This document shows, piece by piece, positions 52,601-58,490 of a stretch of 64,000 nucleotides of DNA (position 1 is its first letter; each line of letters starts with the position of its first letter). The stretch is from Paragonimus westermani (lineage: Eukaryota; Platyhelminthes; Trematoda; Plagiorchiida; Troglotrematidae): positions 71,052 to 135,051 of the forward strand of contig QNGE01000862.1 of NCBI GenBank assembly GCA_008508345.1. The letters run 5' to 3'. The notes below the pieces were generated by a model, which worked only from the letters and a program-made list of their open reading frames with translations, did no database searches and was not told the origin of the DNA. Made by a program: the position numbers and the translations under genes.

Positions 52601-55600
52601 TCATTTCTGTCACTATGCATAAACACTGTTCAACTGAAATTCAGCCTACCGTTTCTCAGTAAGAGTTCTCCGTTTTTTGTCAAAATAATTGCTGTAGCTT
52701 GATAAACATGTAGATTGTATTTATTGATATGGAAATGAGCAACTATCCGCCATGTTTCGTTGACGAATAACAGCCTCAGTTTTGCCCCATGCATCCACCA
52801 GCATACCTTTCATTTTTGTTTGATGTACCTAACCTCAGACATGTTCAGTCTTACGATCTGGCCACTCTAGTGATTATAGCATTCAGTTCGGGTTCCATGG
52901 ACTACTCTAGTCATTTTAATACTTAACCACGAACAATAGGTCGTTTTGTATCACATTTGTATAGATGTCTTCATTGAATGGTAAAAACCAAGTCCTCTTT
53001 TCGTCTGCTGCGTTATCATCCACATGTAGATAAAGTCAGACAGTGTTTAGGTGAATGTCATAAAGTACTTTTTATCAGATACTGATCTTAATATAATTGT
53101 ACGTGGTATTTGAAGAATGCGCAACAGATCCGATCAAAATTCACTTATTTCTTCTGCTGAGTCACAGTAAGTGTATCACATGATATACTTCCAGATCGCT
53201 GGTGTAAAGGTTTATACTAGATTTAATCCTCCCTAAACTCGGATCAGAATTCTGGAAGATATGCATGATTAGTTATACTGCTAACTGAAAATGGCTTAGT
53301 CGGCACTCATTAACTAATGGTCATCCAACTGATTCATTGATTGTTCCGGGCCTGTTAACGTTAGAGTTGCAACTACGTAAAAATTATTAGTTCTATTTCG
53401 AAAAAAATTGAACCAGTCACGATAAACTAAATTCTAAGAAACGTCTTCAAAGTTGCAACGTTGGGATCAGTAGAGAAATTGCCTGGTTTGGGTTTTTCAA
53501 ACAACTTTATTATTTTAATGTTAACTCATTACTGGGTATCACCACCTCCGTTTTTTCGATACTCTAGTTGGTGCCTGGATAAGTCTGTTAACATTTGGAT
53601 CCTCATACGTTGTCCGAGTTGGGTGGAATCCTGTGGTCCATTGTCTTACATTACCCACTGTGAATGTGCCGCTGGCGTGTTTTAACGGTGAACGTAGTCA
53701 CGTGCTCATACCGTCTCCCTCCTATTTTGAATTATTGCGTACCTTCTCTTACATGGTCGTCGTGTTTGCAATATCGGTGGGCCCTCCCATCCCCTTGCTG
53801 TAATTTTTCTTTCTCTGACAGGCTCAGCTACTACTTGGGTTTGAGGTGACTAACCTTTAAAAGTGTCGCTGGTTTGGAACCTAGCTTGTTCAACAAATCT
53901 TTACGGCCGGATCTCAAAGATGACTGAGGCTGTTAACACTACGGTTCGCCATTTCTCACTACTACCATGTCCTCGATGATACAGCTCCGATTATCTGCTG
54001 ATCATCGATGCGCGTGAGCTTATCTTTTGGAGCGTGCAGTTGTTATTCAGTGTCAGGTCTCATTGTGGCTATTGGGCGCGGGACAGTGATGAAAAATGGA
54101 CGTCAAAAACTGCATCATATTGAAAAGCAAACTATTTCTGTGAAGTTGGCTGTTTGTGATGTTCATCTAATAGGACTATTTTTTGATGGACACCAGTGCA
54201 CATTAGTCATTGGCGTTTTATAATTTTCGTTGCTATGACTGAAAATGAATGAGCCGACCTTGATTGCGTTAAGTTTCAAGCACGCGGTCTAACACCTAGA
54301 CCGTACGAAGCTTTGTACAACTTAGTTGACCGTTCCACATACTCACTAAATACACCGCAATACGATTGGGTAATTTCTGACAGTATCTCGTATCCATATG
54401 AGTGCTATTGGAATGTGGCTGATAACTACTCCTGACCACGTGGTCCTCTGTAAACACTTCTAGGTGTATTGGTCTCACGTGGTATTTTAGATCACAGTTG
54501 CCAGTATTCGTGTGTGGTTTTCTTGTCGTTCCCTAAACGGAACAGCAAAGTAACGAATGTGAACTGTTCTTCACCTGAGTATAACAGCTTTCTTGTTTAA
54601 CTAAAACTTTTTCGTTTCGTACAGCACATTTGTCTCATTTGAGCTTAACATTGTGGTGAGTTTTTGGTGCGAATTCCACTGAAACATTTGGCACCATAGG
54701 ATTCCTAATGTTTTACGATTTAATTTAACGGAGGCAATCGACTGGAATTCACTACTGGTTGCTCAGCTTCGGTCATGTACTCTTGTTCACAGGACGGCAC
54801 GTGAATTTAGTTGCTGTTGCTGTGTTATTGATTACGTACTATAAAATGGGGTAGCCTAGTCACGTTGATTCGACAACGACGGTTTCAGTCCCGTGACTGT
54901 TGGTCGATTGGTCAAGTGTGTGAATGCCCTTGATAAGGGTAGACTTCGGAAGCGGTGGACAACAGCAAACCATACCGTGGACAGGATATTTAATATGCTG
55001 GCGAATTCTTACTGCACATGTATCACGGTCATATCAAATGTGCTCCGAATTCATAATAACCGATTGCATATACGTGGTCGTTTTTCGGTTAGACCAATGT
55101 ACTGACTAATCACACCTGCAACCACAAAAATCACAAATACATCGCTGTCATACCTCAGTTTAGGATTTTATCGCCATCCCTCCGGTTGTCATTAAATGCT
55201 ATGCCCACCAACCTCACTGTGGTCGGCGCCGACTAATACACATGTGATCACATGCCTCTCGCCTCCATCTGCGCCACGATCTAGAAGACTCAGTACAGGG
55301 AAATGCGTGCAACCGATAAAGTTTGACTACATCACAGAGCTTATCCACAGTGTGCGTTAAACAGTCTATACCTTAATCTTCACTAAATGTGGTCCAACTC
55401 GTTATTAATACGAAAAAACAACTAGACCCCAATTTCGTCATAAATTCCCAGTTTTTCTGTTGTTCTTTCTGTTCGACTGCTTATGGCGTAACGTATCTTG
55501 TCAGTCAAGACTGCAGCAGAACCGATAAATGAAAAACTAACTTTACGCTTGTCGTGTTTGGTTCTCGTTGACTAGGCATCGATCAGCCTCATTTTTATCT

Positions 55601-56593
55601 CACAGCACACTCTGTTCCACGTCTCTCCTAACATCGTGGATCGATCTTTGGTTTTCATCACTGCTTGGCTTTGTTTACTTGTCGTTTTGTGTGATCCGTT
55701 GGCTACTAAATCCTGCTCAGAAAATGGATAAACAATGTTTTTTCTGTCGGGATTGTATTAGTTTGTCGTGTGTCCTGGAGTGACCGTAAATTTTGCACTC
55801 TCGAATGTAAGGCATCGAAATGGTTCCCGTAGTATGTGTTATAACTGTATATAACTCCTCCCTATGGTAAATGGACTGATTTTAATGTTTCTCTTATAAA
55901 ACTCTTGATTTATTGTTAAATCAGTTATATGTGCGTGTGGTCAGTATGTGCATTTTTTTAGCAGCTTCTGCATGCAAACTCTAGTGTTTTTCCTTTCAGG
56001 CTGGACACCTTATGTGGAGTATGACACATTTGATACACTACCGTGTGGTAAATGCGCACGCGGGTAATGACCCATCCGCAGTCGTGTCTACCAACCCACG
56101 TAAGTCTGATTCACAACTGTTCAAGGGAGGCGCCGTCATCAGTCCAGTCAACAAATTGACAGAAATCGCATCCAGTCTTTCGACGACTTCCCTATCCACC
56201 TCGTCGATCTGCTCTGTCAGCACATTCTCATCCGCAATGACCTGTCTGAAACGTCGTCGATCGGATGAGGTTGAATCTGTGCCAGCTGAACATGTAAACA
56301 AGCCAGAATCATGTCATCCATCCGGTGGTCACTCTATACCAACTAGCACACACCATCACCCGCTGTTCTCACGTTTGACTCATGAGTTACCTCTTGGCTT
56401 TCTTGCCGAGGCACGATGCGCATGCGGTATTTCTCAGTGTTGCAGCGCACCCGAGTTACAATCGGACACGAGCGAAAACGCACTGAGTCAGACCGTTTCC
56501 AGCACGCTGGCTTTGCTCCGCGTACTTCACACGTTTAGTCGCCTGTGGTACACTATGCACGATGCCCTCGACCCATTTCCAATCATATCACCG
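4542..56593 (+). CDS. TRIP12: TRIP12-like HECT E3 ubiquitin ligase, partial gene (16 exons found; 5' end and HECT exons missing)
   Basis: Joined exons: 4542-4643, 21330-22063, 22937-22990, 24159-24802, 27070-27378, 31452-31727, 37112-37217, 39109-39466, 42151-42466, 42714-43153, 44898-45222, 45348-45613, 47803-48271, 48370-49266, 49365-50822, 56000-56593. Every intron is GT..AG and every junction keeps frame, giving about 2,449 stop-free codons. Recognition rests on segments shared in order with animal TRIP12: MMDALPRSADAVVPALPLLL, CTCFARLV, SPPILSGV, QNIAATLH, ICELLPP, YFRKEGILHQV, FYIGDHQLP and LLRVLHTFSRLWY. The family adds ubiquitin to substrates through a C-terminal HECT cysteine domain and acts mainly in the nucleus. 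That domain is not in the window. Human TRIP12 is about 2,000 residues in total, so this orthologue is much larger, mainly through low-complexity insertions. Initiator exon, promoter and untranslated regions were not found. Transcript data could add small exons I missed. Confidence 0.9.
10272..10324 (+). repeat. Short inverted copy of BEL/Pao-derived sequence (arm 1)
   Basis: These 53 bases match the reverse complement of 11437-11489 with only about four differences (for example both contain GCGATAAACCAATGAT when read in the element's direction). The partner lies in the BEL/Pao pol remnant. The two arms are about 1.1 kb apart and could fold as a stem in a transcript. Beyond the 53 bases the similarity stops on both sides. 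It is best explained as a second, oppositely oriented scrap of the same element. Confidence 0.65.
11068..11489 (-). mobile_element. BEL/Pao LTR-retrotransposon remnant: end of integrase and DUF5641-like C-terminal domain
   Basis: Read on the minus strand from 11436, the frame contains YLAGLFWSRWMKQYLPNLQ, then RQKW, then after a gap KDGLVRTALVRTKSD and RRLCLL. This is the order seen in the C-terminal domain (DUF5641) that follows the integrase in BEL/Pao polyproteins. Just upstream, in a shifted frame (about 11515-11437), lies TIFHEDVEQHVAINQ, which resembles the integrase stretch before the usual LTPN motif. Stops and a frame change show it is dead. Reverse transcriptase, RNase H, gag and LTRs were not found. 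The upstream side is cut at 11657, where the long direct repeat begins, so the repeat may have landed in or beside it. A Gypsy origin is less likely because of the DUF5641 pattern. Confidence 0.8.
11437..11489 (-). repeat. Inverted repeat arm 2, within the BEL/Pao remnant
   Basis: Reverse-complement partner of 10272-10324, as described there. It covers the shifted-frame end of the integrase just before the DUF5641-like frame. Confidence 0.65.
11658..15135 (+). repeat. Long direct repeat, copy 1 (3.5 kb)
   Basis: Nearly identical to 58491-63390 in the same orientation. The copies share the start GGAGGATTTATTAAACC and diverge sharply at about 15135/63390. By eye I see only a handful of substitutions, plus three length differences: 14 extra bases here near 13050, 13 fewer near 13960, and 1,423 bases missing here after 14599. 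It joins an unidentified left part of about 2.9 kb (11658-14599) to a minus-strand RTE reverse transcriptase fragment (14600-15135). Left neighbour is the BEL/Pao remnant. At the right end the RTE sequence continues to about 15263 in this copy only. Confidence 0.9.
13325..13822 (+). other. Open reading frame (165 codons) within long repeat copy 1, unidentified
   Basis: This is the longest open stretch in the unidentified left part of the repeat, opening at a GTG rather than an ATG. The first in-frame ATG is about a third of the way in, at MKIYQPIGYSE. I see no signal peptide, membrane segment, zinc-finger pattern or known transposon motif. The same frame is intact and apparently identical at 60144-60641, but the two copies are so recently separated that this does not demonstrate selection. 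It is either chance or the decayed product of an unknown repeat. Confidence 0.3.
14600..15263 (-). mobile_element. RTE-type non-LTR retrotransposon, reverse transcriptase fragment (dead), copy 1
   Basis: The minus strand reads SIIVPIFKNG, then HRGNSLTTVITKVLA, then in another frame REEQPRFRPEQDATI, then HQCCPLSPVLFNFVIDEI and DYTDVKVLLFDHF. These follow the order of fingers and palm motifs of fluke RTE elements, whose usual forms are IVPIFKKG, HRGISL, REEQAGFRPGR, RQGCPLSP and YADD. The catalytic YADD is replaced by YTDV, and several frameshifts are needed, so it cannot be active. No endonuclease is visible upstream. The 3' side stops abruptly at 14600, where this copy has lost 1.42 kb relative to copy 2. 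Confidence 0.85.
21330..22063 (+). CDS. TRIP12: TRIP12 exon 2 (disordered N-terminal region)
   Basis: About 245 residues, enters in phase 2 and leaves in phase 1. The acceptor follows a long T-tract ending CAAAG; the donor is TTT|GTAAGC. Composition is Ser, Pro, Gln, His and Thr rich with few large hydrophobics, consistent with a disordered tail. The first residues (RRDRQR) extend a basic patch from the previous exon. There is no recognisable fold, as expected, because this part of TRIP12 is not conserved between phyla. A weaker acceptor inside (near 21369) is possible but would break the link to exon 1. Confidence 0.8.
22064..22936 (+). other. Intron with SINE-like repeat
   Basis: 873-bp intron between GTAAGC and CTGTAG. 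It holds a minus-strand SINE-like repeat at about 22537-22735, listed separately. Nothing else is recognised. Confidence 0.75.
22537..22735 (-). repeat. tRNA-derived SINE-like repeat
   Basis: On the minus strand a tRNA-like head reads GTGGTCAACA, then GTTGTCTCATGAACGCGTGG, then a degraded B box GGAGTTCAAATGGC followed by GGCCGTGGCAAGG. The copy at 47459 (plus strand) has the same head with a better B box. The body downstream contains ACTACTGACGAGCTCTAA, shared with about 37321-37339, and GAAGGCTG.GATCA, shared with about 31900. Sharing of parts among four introns supports a dispersed SINE family. The exact ends are uncertain. Confidence 0.6.
22937..22990 (+). CDS. TRIP12: TRIP12 exon 3 (54 bp micro-exon)
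   Basis: Phase 1 at both ends, 18 codons, reading NIQSAGLSASAWEKHLQ after the split Ser codon. Acceptor TTTCTGCTGTAG, donor AAT|GTGAGT. Its size and matching phases mean it could be skipped without a frameshift, which is compatible with alternative splicing. No domain. Confidence 0.65.
22991..24158 (+). other. Intron, nothing recognised
   Basis: 1,168 bp. A phrase near 23101 (TTGTTGACCACGCCAT) resembles the minus-strand SINE head at 22694, so a weak second SINE scrap is possible. Otherwise I see nothing. Confidence 0.5.
24159..24802 (+). CDS. TRIP12: TRIP12 exon 4 (low-complexity region running into the armadillo domain)
   Basis: About 215 residues, phase 1 to phase 0. Acceptor CTTCTTATCCAG, donor CAG|GTATGT. 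The first three quarters are Ser/Thr/Pro-rich with a short poly-Gln run (HHQQQQQQRS) and proline clusters (PPRPLPPSIPPSP). The last 25 or so residues (RIAQLQQHRHDRSMQLIILQ) match the amphipathic helix that begins the armadillo-like region in TRIP12 (human: a stretch beginning LLQGLQ and containing QQLQAVIEMCQLL). This exon therefore marks the start of the conserved part. Confidence 0.9.
24803..27069 (+). other. Intron, nothing recognised
   Basis: 2,267 bp. It contains a C8A7 homopolymer pair near 24974 and several short open frames on both strands (for example 25874-26152) with no family resemblance. No transposon motif seen. Confidence 0.6.
27070..27378 (+). CDS. TRIP12: TRIP12 exon 5 (armadillo-like repeats)
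   Basis: 103 codons, phase 0 at both ends, acceptor CTCCCCAG, donor ACG|GTGAGT. It encodes VLLIGFEENL, then VSCVLDILDCE, then NVLTHMMDALPRSADAVVPA, then LEQLSRRHGKEVLQSGAI. This lines up directly with the armadillo region of TRIP12 (human: [53 protein letters not shown]). It is the strongest single identification in the window. The region forms a helical solenoid for substrate or partner binding. Confidence 0.97.
27379..31451 (+). other. Intron, nothing clearly recognised
   Basis: 4,073 bp. Near 28500-28640 one frame contains DHPALSAIAVNWCHWRTCV, which vaguely resembles the C-terminal tail of fluke RTE elements (NRxQWRxC), but this is too weak to annotate. Other open frames (29011-29244, 29627-29902, 30080-30394) overlap antisense frames and show no family. 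Confidence 0.5.
31452..31727 (+). CDS. TRIP12: TRIP12 exon 6 (armadillo-like repeats)
   Basis: 92 codons, phase 0 at both ends, acceptor TTTCCCAG, donor TTG|GTAGGT. It encodes SVLGFYDFVTLAQHRTILTM, then SNCFANLQRSDFDLIVDCLP, then VERVCTCFARLVTAYR, then NLFTNLQYL. Human TRIP12 has the equivalent LEFFSINAQRNAL, NCCQSITPDEFHFVADSLP, VESTCLCFARLVDNF and DLLTNVQQLL. The exon follows exon 5 in the human order without a gap. Confidence 0.97.
31860..31960 (-). repeat. SINE-like tail fragment
   Basis: The minus strand contains TTTTCGAAAAGGGATC, then GAATACGAAGGCTGTGATCA, then GTGTTCAATTCACACAAATC. The first two phrases match the body of the SINE-like repeat at 22537-22735 (TTTTCGAAAGAGGCTGG, CGAAGGCTGCGATCA), and the last resembles about 37240-37260. 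No tRNA-like head remains. Confidence 0.45.
34611..34776 (+). repeat. Left inverted repeat arm of Penelope-like element
   Basis: Reverse-complement partner of 35655-35820. Similarity begins at TTGAATAA and ends at ACTGTCACTACCA. Small differences (for example one extra TA in TATATATCAG) show the arms have diverged slightly since formation. Confidence 0.85.
35655..35820 (-). repeat. Right inverted repeat arm of Penelope-like element
   Basis: Partner of 34611-34776. It begins 28 bases after the stop of the GIY-YIG frame (35627), as expected for an arm following the coding region. Confidence 0.85.
35990..36180 (+). mobile_element. Decayed RTE non-LTR element, 3' coding end
   Basis: Frames read VQLPSCGPRDSPTSRLATL, a stop, then DMAVNQVHRGERFRL. 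This parallels the last residues of RTE ORF2 in this window (39.7 kb: GALATHTVSGWRL, GEMAANRAQWRE; 62.2 kb: FPGWDPRDTQSRWLEM, EMTANRAQWRECR). It is older and more diverged than those copies, and has no recognisable 3' tail. Confidence 0.6.
37112..37217 (+). CDS. TRIP12: TRIP12 exon 7 (armadillo-like repeats)
   Basis: Phase 0 to phase 1, acceptor GACCCCAACAG, donor AAA|GTAAGT. It encodes LMASPPILSGVRDVVHILAI, then LCASCPELAVDLIKQ. Human TRIP12 has [20 protein letters not shown] then SLMCSNCPTLAVQLMKQN at this point. The split Asn codon completes in exon 8. Confidence 0.96.
37240..37400 (-). repeat. SINE-like fragment
   Basis: On the minus strand ACTACTGACGAGCTCTAA is identical to part of the SINE-like repeat at 22537-22735, followed by a tail ending in GTGTTCGATTCAAATCAGCG, similar to the tail at about 31880. 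It lies directly after the donor of exon 7. The tRNA-like head is not clear. Confidence 0.5.
37873..37897 (+). repeat. (TACA)n microsatellite
   Basis: About five perfect TACA units followed by ATATATGTG in an intron. It is a potential length polymorphism with no other function visible. Confidence 0.85.
39109..39466 (+). CDS. TRIP12: TRIP12 exon 8 (end of armadillo-like region, variable insertion)
   Basis: Phase 1 to phase 2, acceptor CTTCCTTGTAG, donor TTG|GTAGGT. It opens with NIAATLHCILTG, matching human NIAETLHFLLCG, and ends RSQDDIHSIVQLI, matching human SPQELYELTSLI before the CEL motif. The middle, about 70 residues with a basic patch (SKRHRSHSGSGRKRS), is longer than in vertebrates. 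Frame and motif continue into exon 9. Confidence 0.95.
39467..42150 (+). other. Intron with 5'-truncated RTE element
   Basis: 2,684 bp. The first quarter is the 3' end of an RTE element (39553-40175). From 40176 to 42150 nothing is recognised. Open frames such as 41563-41826 and 41905-42111 show no family. Confidence 0.7.
39553..40175 (+). mobile_element. RTE non-LTR element, 5'-truncated 3' end with microsatellite tail
   Basis: The plus strand codes (with stops) for RLHRLRWLGHV, then GIPASRLPHQGP, then GEMAANRAQWRESC, the characteristic last residues of fluke RTE ORF2. After the coding end comes a 3' untranslated region with CCTTCCCGTCCCC, then CTTCATGGTTGTGTGGCAGT, then GCTGTCTATGATGATGATGA, ending in a short (ATG)n tract as RTE elements usually do. 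The same 3' features occur in reverse at 61793-61912 and 58365-58490. 5' truncation is typical of target-primed reverse transcription. Confidence 0.85.
42151..42466 (+). CDS. TRIP12: TRIP12 exon 9
   Basis: Phase 2 to phase 0, acceptor CCTTTCTTGCTCAG, donor ACA|GTATGT. The split codon gives Cys in ICELLPPVPPVYL, matching human LICELMPCLPKEGIF. After this anchor the exon becomes Ser-rich and basic (LRRRRQRSGTSLSQRL). In vertebrates the WWE domain follows this anchor; here I see no WWE-like tryptophan pattern. The 247-bp intron that follows is unremarkable. Confidence 0.93.
42714..43153 (+). CDS. TRIP12: TRIP12 exon 10
   Basis: Phase 0 to phase 2, acceptor CTTCCTTTAG, donor ACG|GTGAGT. The N-terminal part has a Ser run (ISSSSSSSQSTSSCGSSG), then RYLPVFPDGFDPRARLLQQE, which is fluke-specific as far as I can judge, then a low-complexity stretch, then MEAVQMIQILLPLLFELFTE and TRLRCLEAIQR. 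The last part matches human [20 protein letters not shown] and RHKCLRAILR, the helical segment after the WWE position. No WWE domain is visible. Confidence 0.93.
43154..44897 (+). other. Intron, nothing recognised
   Basis: 1,744 bp. Short open frames on both strands, no repeat family recognised. Confidence 0.6.
44898..45222 (+). CDS. TRIP12: TRIP12 exon 11
   Basis: Phase 2 to phase 0, acceptor CTCTCCGTAG, donor GAG|GTGGGT. It encodes MLFFSCPVLLVKTL, then CNHIVGMLNNPERRVLLSGL, then MFATYFRKEGILHQVDLLKT. Human TRIP12 has IIYFADAELLKDVL, ASMLSSQDLKIVVGAL and [20 protein letters not shown]. This strongly conserved segment confirms the reading frame. The tail of the exon (about 35 residues) is low-complexity. 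A 125-bp intron follows. Confidence 0.96.
45348..45613 (+). CDS. TRIP12: TRIP12 exon 12 (variable region)
   Basis: Phase 0 to phase 2, acceptor ATGGCTACAG, donor AAAG|GTAAGT in consensus terms (exon ends AAAAG). It encodes about 89 residues with no fold I recognise, polar and rich in Asp, Asn, Ser and Thr. Frame continuity with exons 11 and 13 supports it. Confidence 0.85.
45614..47802 (+). other. Intron with tRNA-like SINE
   Basis: 2,189 bp. The only recognised item is a tRNA-like SINE head at 47459-47600. Short open frames elsewhere show no family. Confidence 0.65.
47459..47600 (+). repeat. tRNA-derived SINE head with intact B box
   Basis: It reads TGGTCAGCTGTGCAGTAG (A-box-like), then GTTGCCTCATGATAGCGTGG, then GGATTCGAATCCCGGCCGTG, where GATTCGAATC is a near-consensus RNA polymerase III B box. 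The same head, more degraded, lies at 22537-22735 on the other strand. It does not close into a clean tRNA cloverleaf with a proper acceptor stem by eye, so it is a SINE or tRNA pseudogene rather than a working tRNA gene. Confidence 0.65.
47803..48271 (+). CDS. TRIP12: TRIP12 exon 13
   Basis: Phase 2 to phase 0, acceptor CCGTTTTTTCTAG, donor CGA|GTGAGT. It opens with SDEAMRFWIEAACHQLGFRV and contains LMPTLSAIASHLSS and ALWTFAFQQLVELLQ, a helical-looking segment, then ends VTAALLSYLTASDACEVRLW. The general pattern (acidic helix, then a helix with xxLLSYLT) suits the TRIP12 region between the armadillo repeats and the FYIG motif. The donor is duplicated 24 bases downstream, as noted separately. 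Confidence 0.9.
48264..48304 (+). repeat. Tandem-duplicated 5' splice site of exon 13
   Basis: The 17-base phrase TATTTCGAGTGAGTTGA occurs at 48264-48280 and again at 48288-48304, so the donor GTGAGT exists twice, 24 bases apart. Use of the first keeps the frame into exon 14. Use of the second would add 24 bases that begin GTG AGT TGA, an in-frame stop. The second site could serve as an off-switch or be harmless. Confidence 0.9.
48370..49266 (+). CDS. TRIP12: TRIP12 exon 14
   Basis: 299 codons, phase 0 at both ends, acceptor TCTTTCTGTTAG after a 98-bp intron, donor CAT|GTAAGC. The start (IFFGARSRSDVQLPP) and the segment VLLDCLLACFHRHEHFQV look folded. The middle 150 residues are Ser/Thr-rich and disordered, including GRKSSSSSTSSNHSSTAST. 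The end (IEFYPFEVPNRSTLQITALA) looks folded and runs into exon 15. Much longer than the vertebrate equivalent. Confidence 0.9.
49365..50822 (+). CDS. TRIP12: TRIP12 exon 15 (large exon with acidic stretch and FYIG motif)
   Basis: 486 codons, phase 0 at both ends, acceptor CTCCATTTCAG, donor CTG|GTATGT. Order: a folded start (IIERLLLQRNYINSLFHDGL), an acidic run (FDDGDDDDDVEVDDEDGHH), about 300 disordered residues with His, Ser and Thr runs, a GGGGSSSDRRGRHR linker, then LVFYIGDHQLPPSLPLFEAI and RKFSPEF. The last part matches human [20 protein letters not shown] and VRQFS, an anchor shared across TRIP12 and its plant relatives. A 98-bp intron precedes it. Confidence 0.96.
50823..55999 (+). other. 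Large intron, nothing recognised
   Basis: 5,177 bp. I searched by eye for reverse transcriptase, integrase, endonuclease and transposase motifs and found none. Open frames are short and overlapping. A minus-strand frame at 51159-51413 is unassigned. Confidence 0.6.
56000..56593 (+). CDS. TRIP12: TRIP12 exon 16 (segment just before the HECT domain)
   Basis: 198 codons, phase 0 at both ends, acceptor TTTTTCCTTTCAG, donor CCG|GTAAGT. It opens AGHLMWSMTHLIHYRVV, matching human AGIWTKTHTIWYKPV, and closes LALLRVLHTFSRLWYTMHDA and FPIISP, matching human [20 protein letters not shown] and EIIPTSEF. The middle is low-complexity with basic residues (LKRRRSDEVES) and a cysteine-containing stretch (CACGISQCC). 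In human TRIP12 the HECT-proximal region follows directly; no equivalent is found before base 64000. Confidence 0.96.
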
Positions 56594-58364
56594 GTAAGTT
56601 GTTGCCACAACTGGAATTTTAAAGTTCAGATGAGACTTACGAAGTTCTTATACATACAGATTACTGTATTGGACGGTAATAAAAAACCATGAACTAAAAA
56701 ATGAAAAATCCTTTTAGACATTCCCGTTTAGAAATGACAAGGATCTTATTTTAGCGGAAAGTCGTTCAATAGGACAATATCTTTATTGTCGCATTCACAC
56801 GTTTCCGCGCCCTTTGTGCTCGCGTTCATGAACAGAAATTCCGGCCCACAACACAATGTGATTTCCATTTAAACTTTGCGTGCACTTCTGCTTGGTTCCG
56901 TTCTTCTGGCTGACGCTTTACGCCGCGGATTTTTTGCTTGCCGTTCTTCGTTGAATGGTGTCTCGTTCGGTCGATCGTGTTGTCCGCACTCCTGTTTGCT
57001 GTGGGTTTTTTCCGCAACACACCAACGCATTGAGATGTTCCACTGAGTGTTGGAACAATCGCGCCTCTGACCGGGTCATCCTTCACATTAATGTAAATTA
57101 ATGTAAATGCAGTTAGACGGAGTACATTAAAATAGAGAAAAGCGAATATAATTCTGATGCGGGCAAGACCTACTAGCACTGGCATCAGAGGTCGTACATC
57201 ATTTCAGAGTTGTTCCGATGGGCACACTGCCAGTAGTCTCGGACTGCTCTCGTGAATGTATGCATTAACTGATCACCCAAATTCATTTATGACGTTAGAA
57301 CAGTTTCAAGTGAGGTGTTCCAGATTGGACATGCTTCAATACTGGAAGGCTGTTTTCTGCATTTCAGGCGACTCATCTGGTGTTGTTGATTGAGCGAATG
57401 ATCTCAGAGACATTGGTTTGGACTAGACATACATATATGCATATCTGAGGACGGCTGGCGTAACATTCGATCGCTTCTGACATCTCAGTTGTGCATCGAG
57501 AATTGACTCGGATGAATTAAGTCCTGCGAATCAGGACAAAGCTTTGAAACACTTTTTATTCTTATGGTACATTCTCCTAATGTGATGAATATCTTTTGTG
57601 GCATGTGTGTCCGTGTATTAACTTCTGAGCAATTGCTTCACCATGTGTCCCCTCGCAAAACTAATATGTGTTCCGAAATAGTAAACAAGGCAAAAATCGA
57701 AAAGTGGCCGGCTAAAACCACGAGAGTTAAGGGGATGGAGAAAAGGCGAACAGTTGTTTACGGATCACGTGTATTGCGGCCGCTTTGTTGGTGTACCACC
57801 TAGATTCCGGACTTTCACACGGTGTGCGCTTTGTTTGGCTCATCCGAGCGTTCTATACGACAGGTGTCAGCAATGCGCAACACATGAGCTGTAGTGGTAT
57901 ATCGTTTGAACTACAATGTATTCAAATCAGATCAGCGGATTCATGATGTCCGCTTGTTCATGCACAAACCCTGCGACCCGATGCTCCGCGAACAACTTGA
58001 TTGTCAAACCGATCACACATTGCTGTTACGTGTGTATACAATTGAACAGTTGATTTCCATTGAGCTATTTAAAGTGTAACCAAGAGAGAAATTGAAATGT
58101 GGATTCAATCCACCCGTTTACATCCATCGGTTGTCTTATGGCTGGCGTAAAACATGAGGAAACGACTCTTGAACAAAATAGAGATGGACCACACTAATTT
58201 TGGTTGTTTATACACCTGACTGCTAAGTCCACAACGACCAGCTGTTAAAAGCCAATGAGTTTTAAGCATAGAACGCCGTTTCCGAAGATTGTTCTGCAAA
58301 ACTTCTCAATATTCCAACTGTTATGAGTTACAACCAATCAAGACAGTAAAAAATGACAACACAT

Positions 58365-58490
58365 ACATCGTCGTCATCATCATAGACAGCAATTCATCAG
58401 TTGTTCTCACTGAAGCCTGACTACCACACAACCATGAAGAAAAAAAGCAAACCCGGTGTAAGGAGAAAGAACGAAAAAAGGAAGAGCATG
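58365..58490 (-). mobile_element. RTE 3' terminal fragment (untranslated region and microsatellite tail only)
   Basis: On the minus strand it runs CATGCTCTTCC, CTTCATGGTTGTGTGGTAGT, GCTGTCTATGATGATGACGA, the same 3' untranslated end and (ATG)n-like tail as the RTE copies at 39553-40175 and 61793-61912. It breaks off exactly at 58490, where the long direct repeat copy 2 begins. Confidence 0.8.

Noticed and set aside
57564..57803. Possible further TRIP12 exon after exon 16
   Set aside because: The 79-codon frame shows none of the HECT-proximal motifs and does not lie behind a convincing acceptor.
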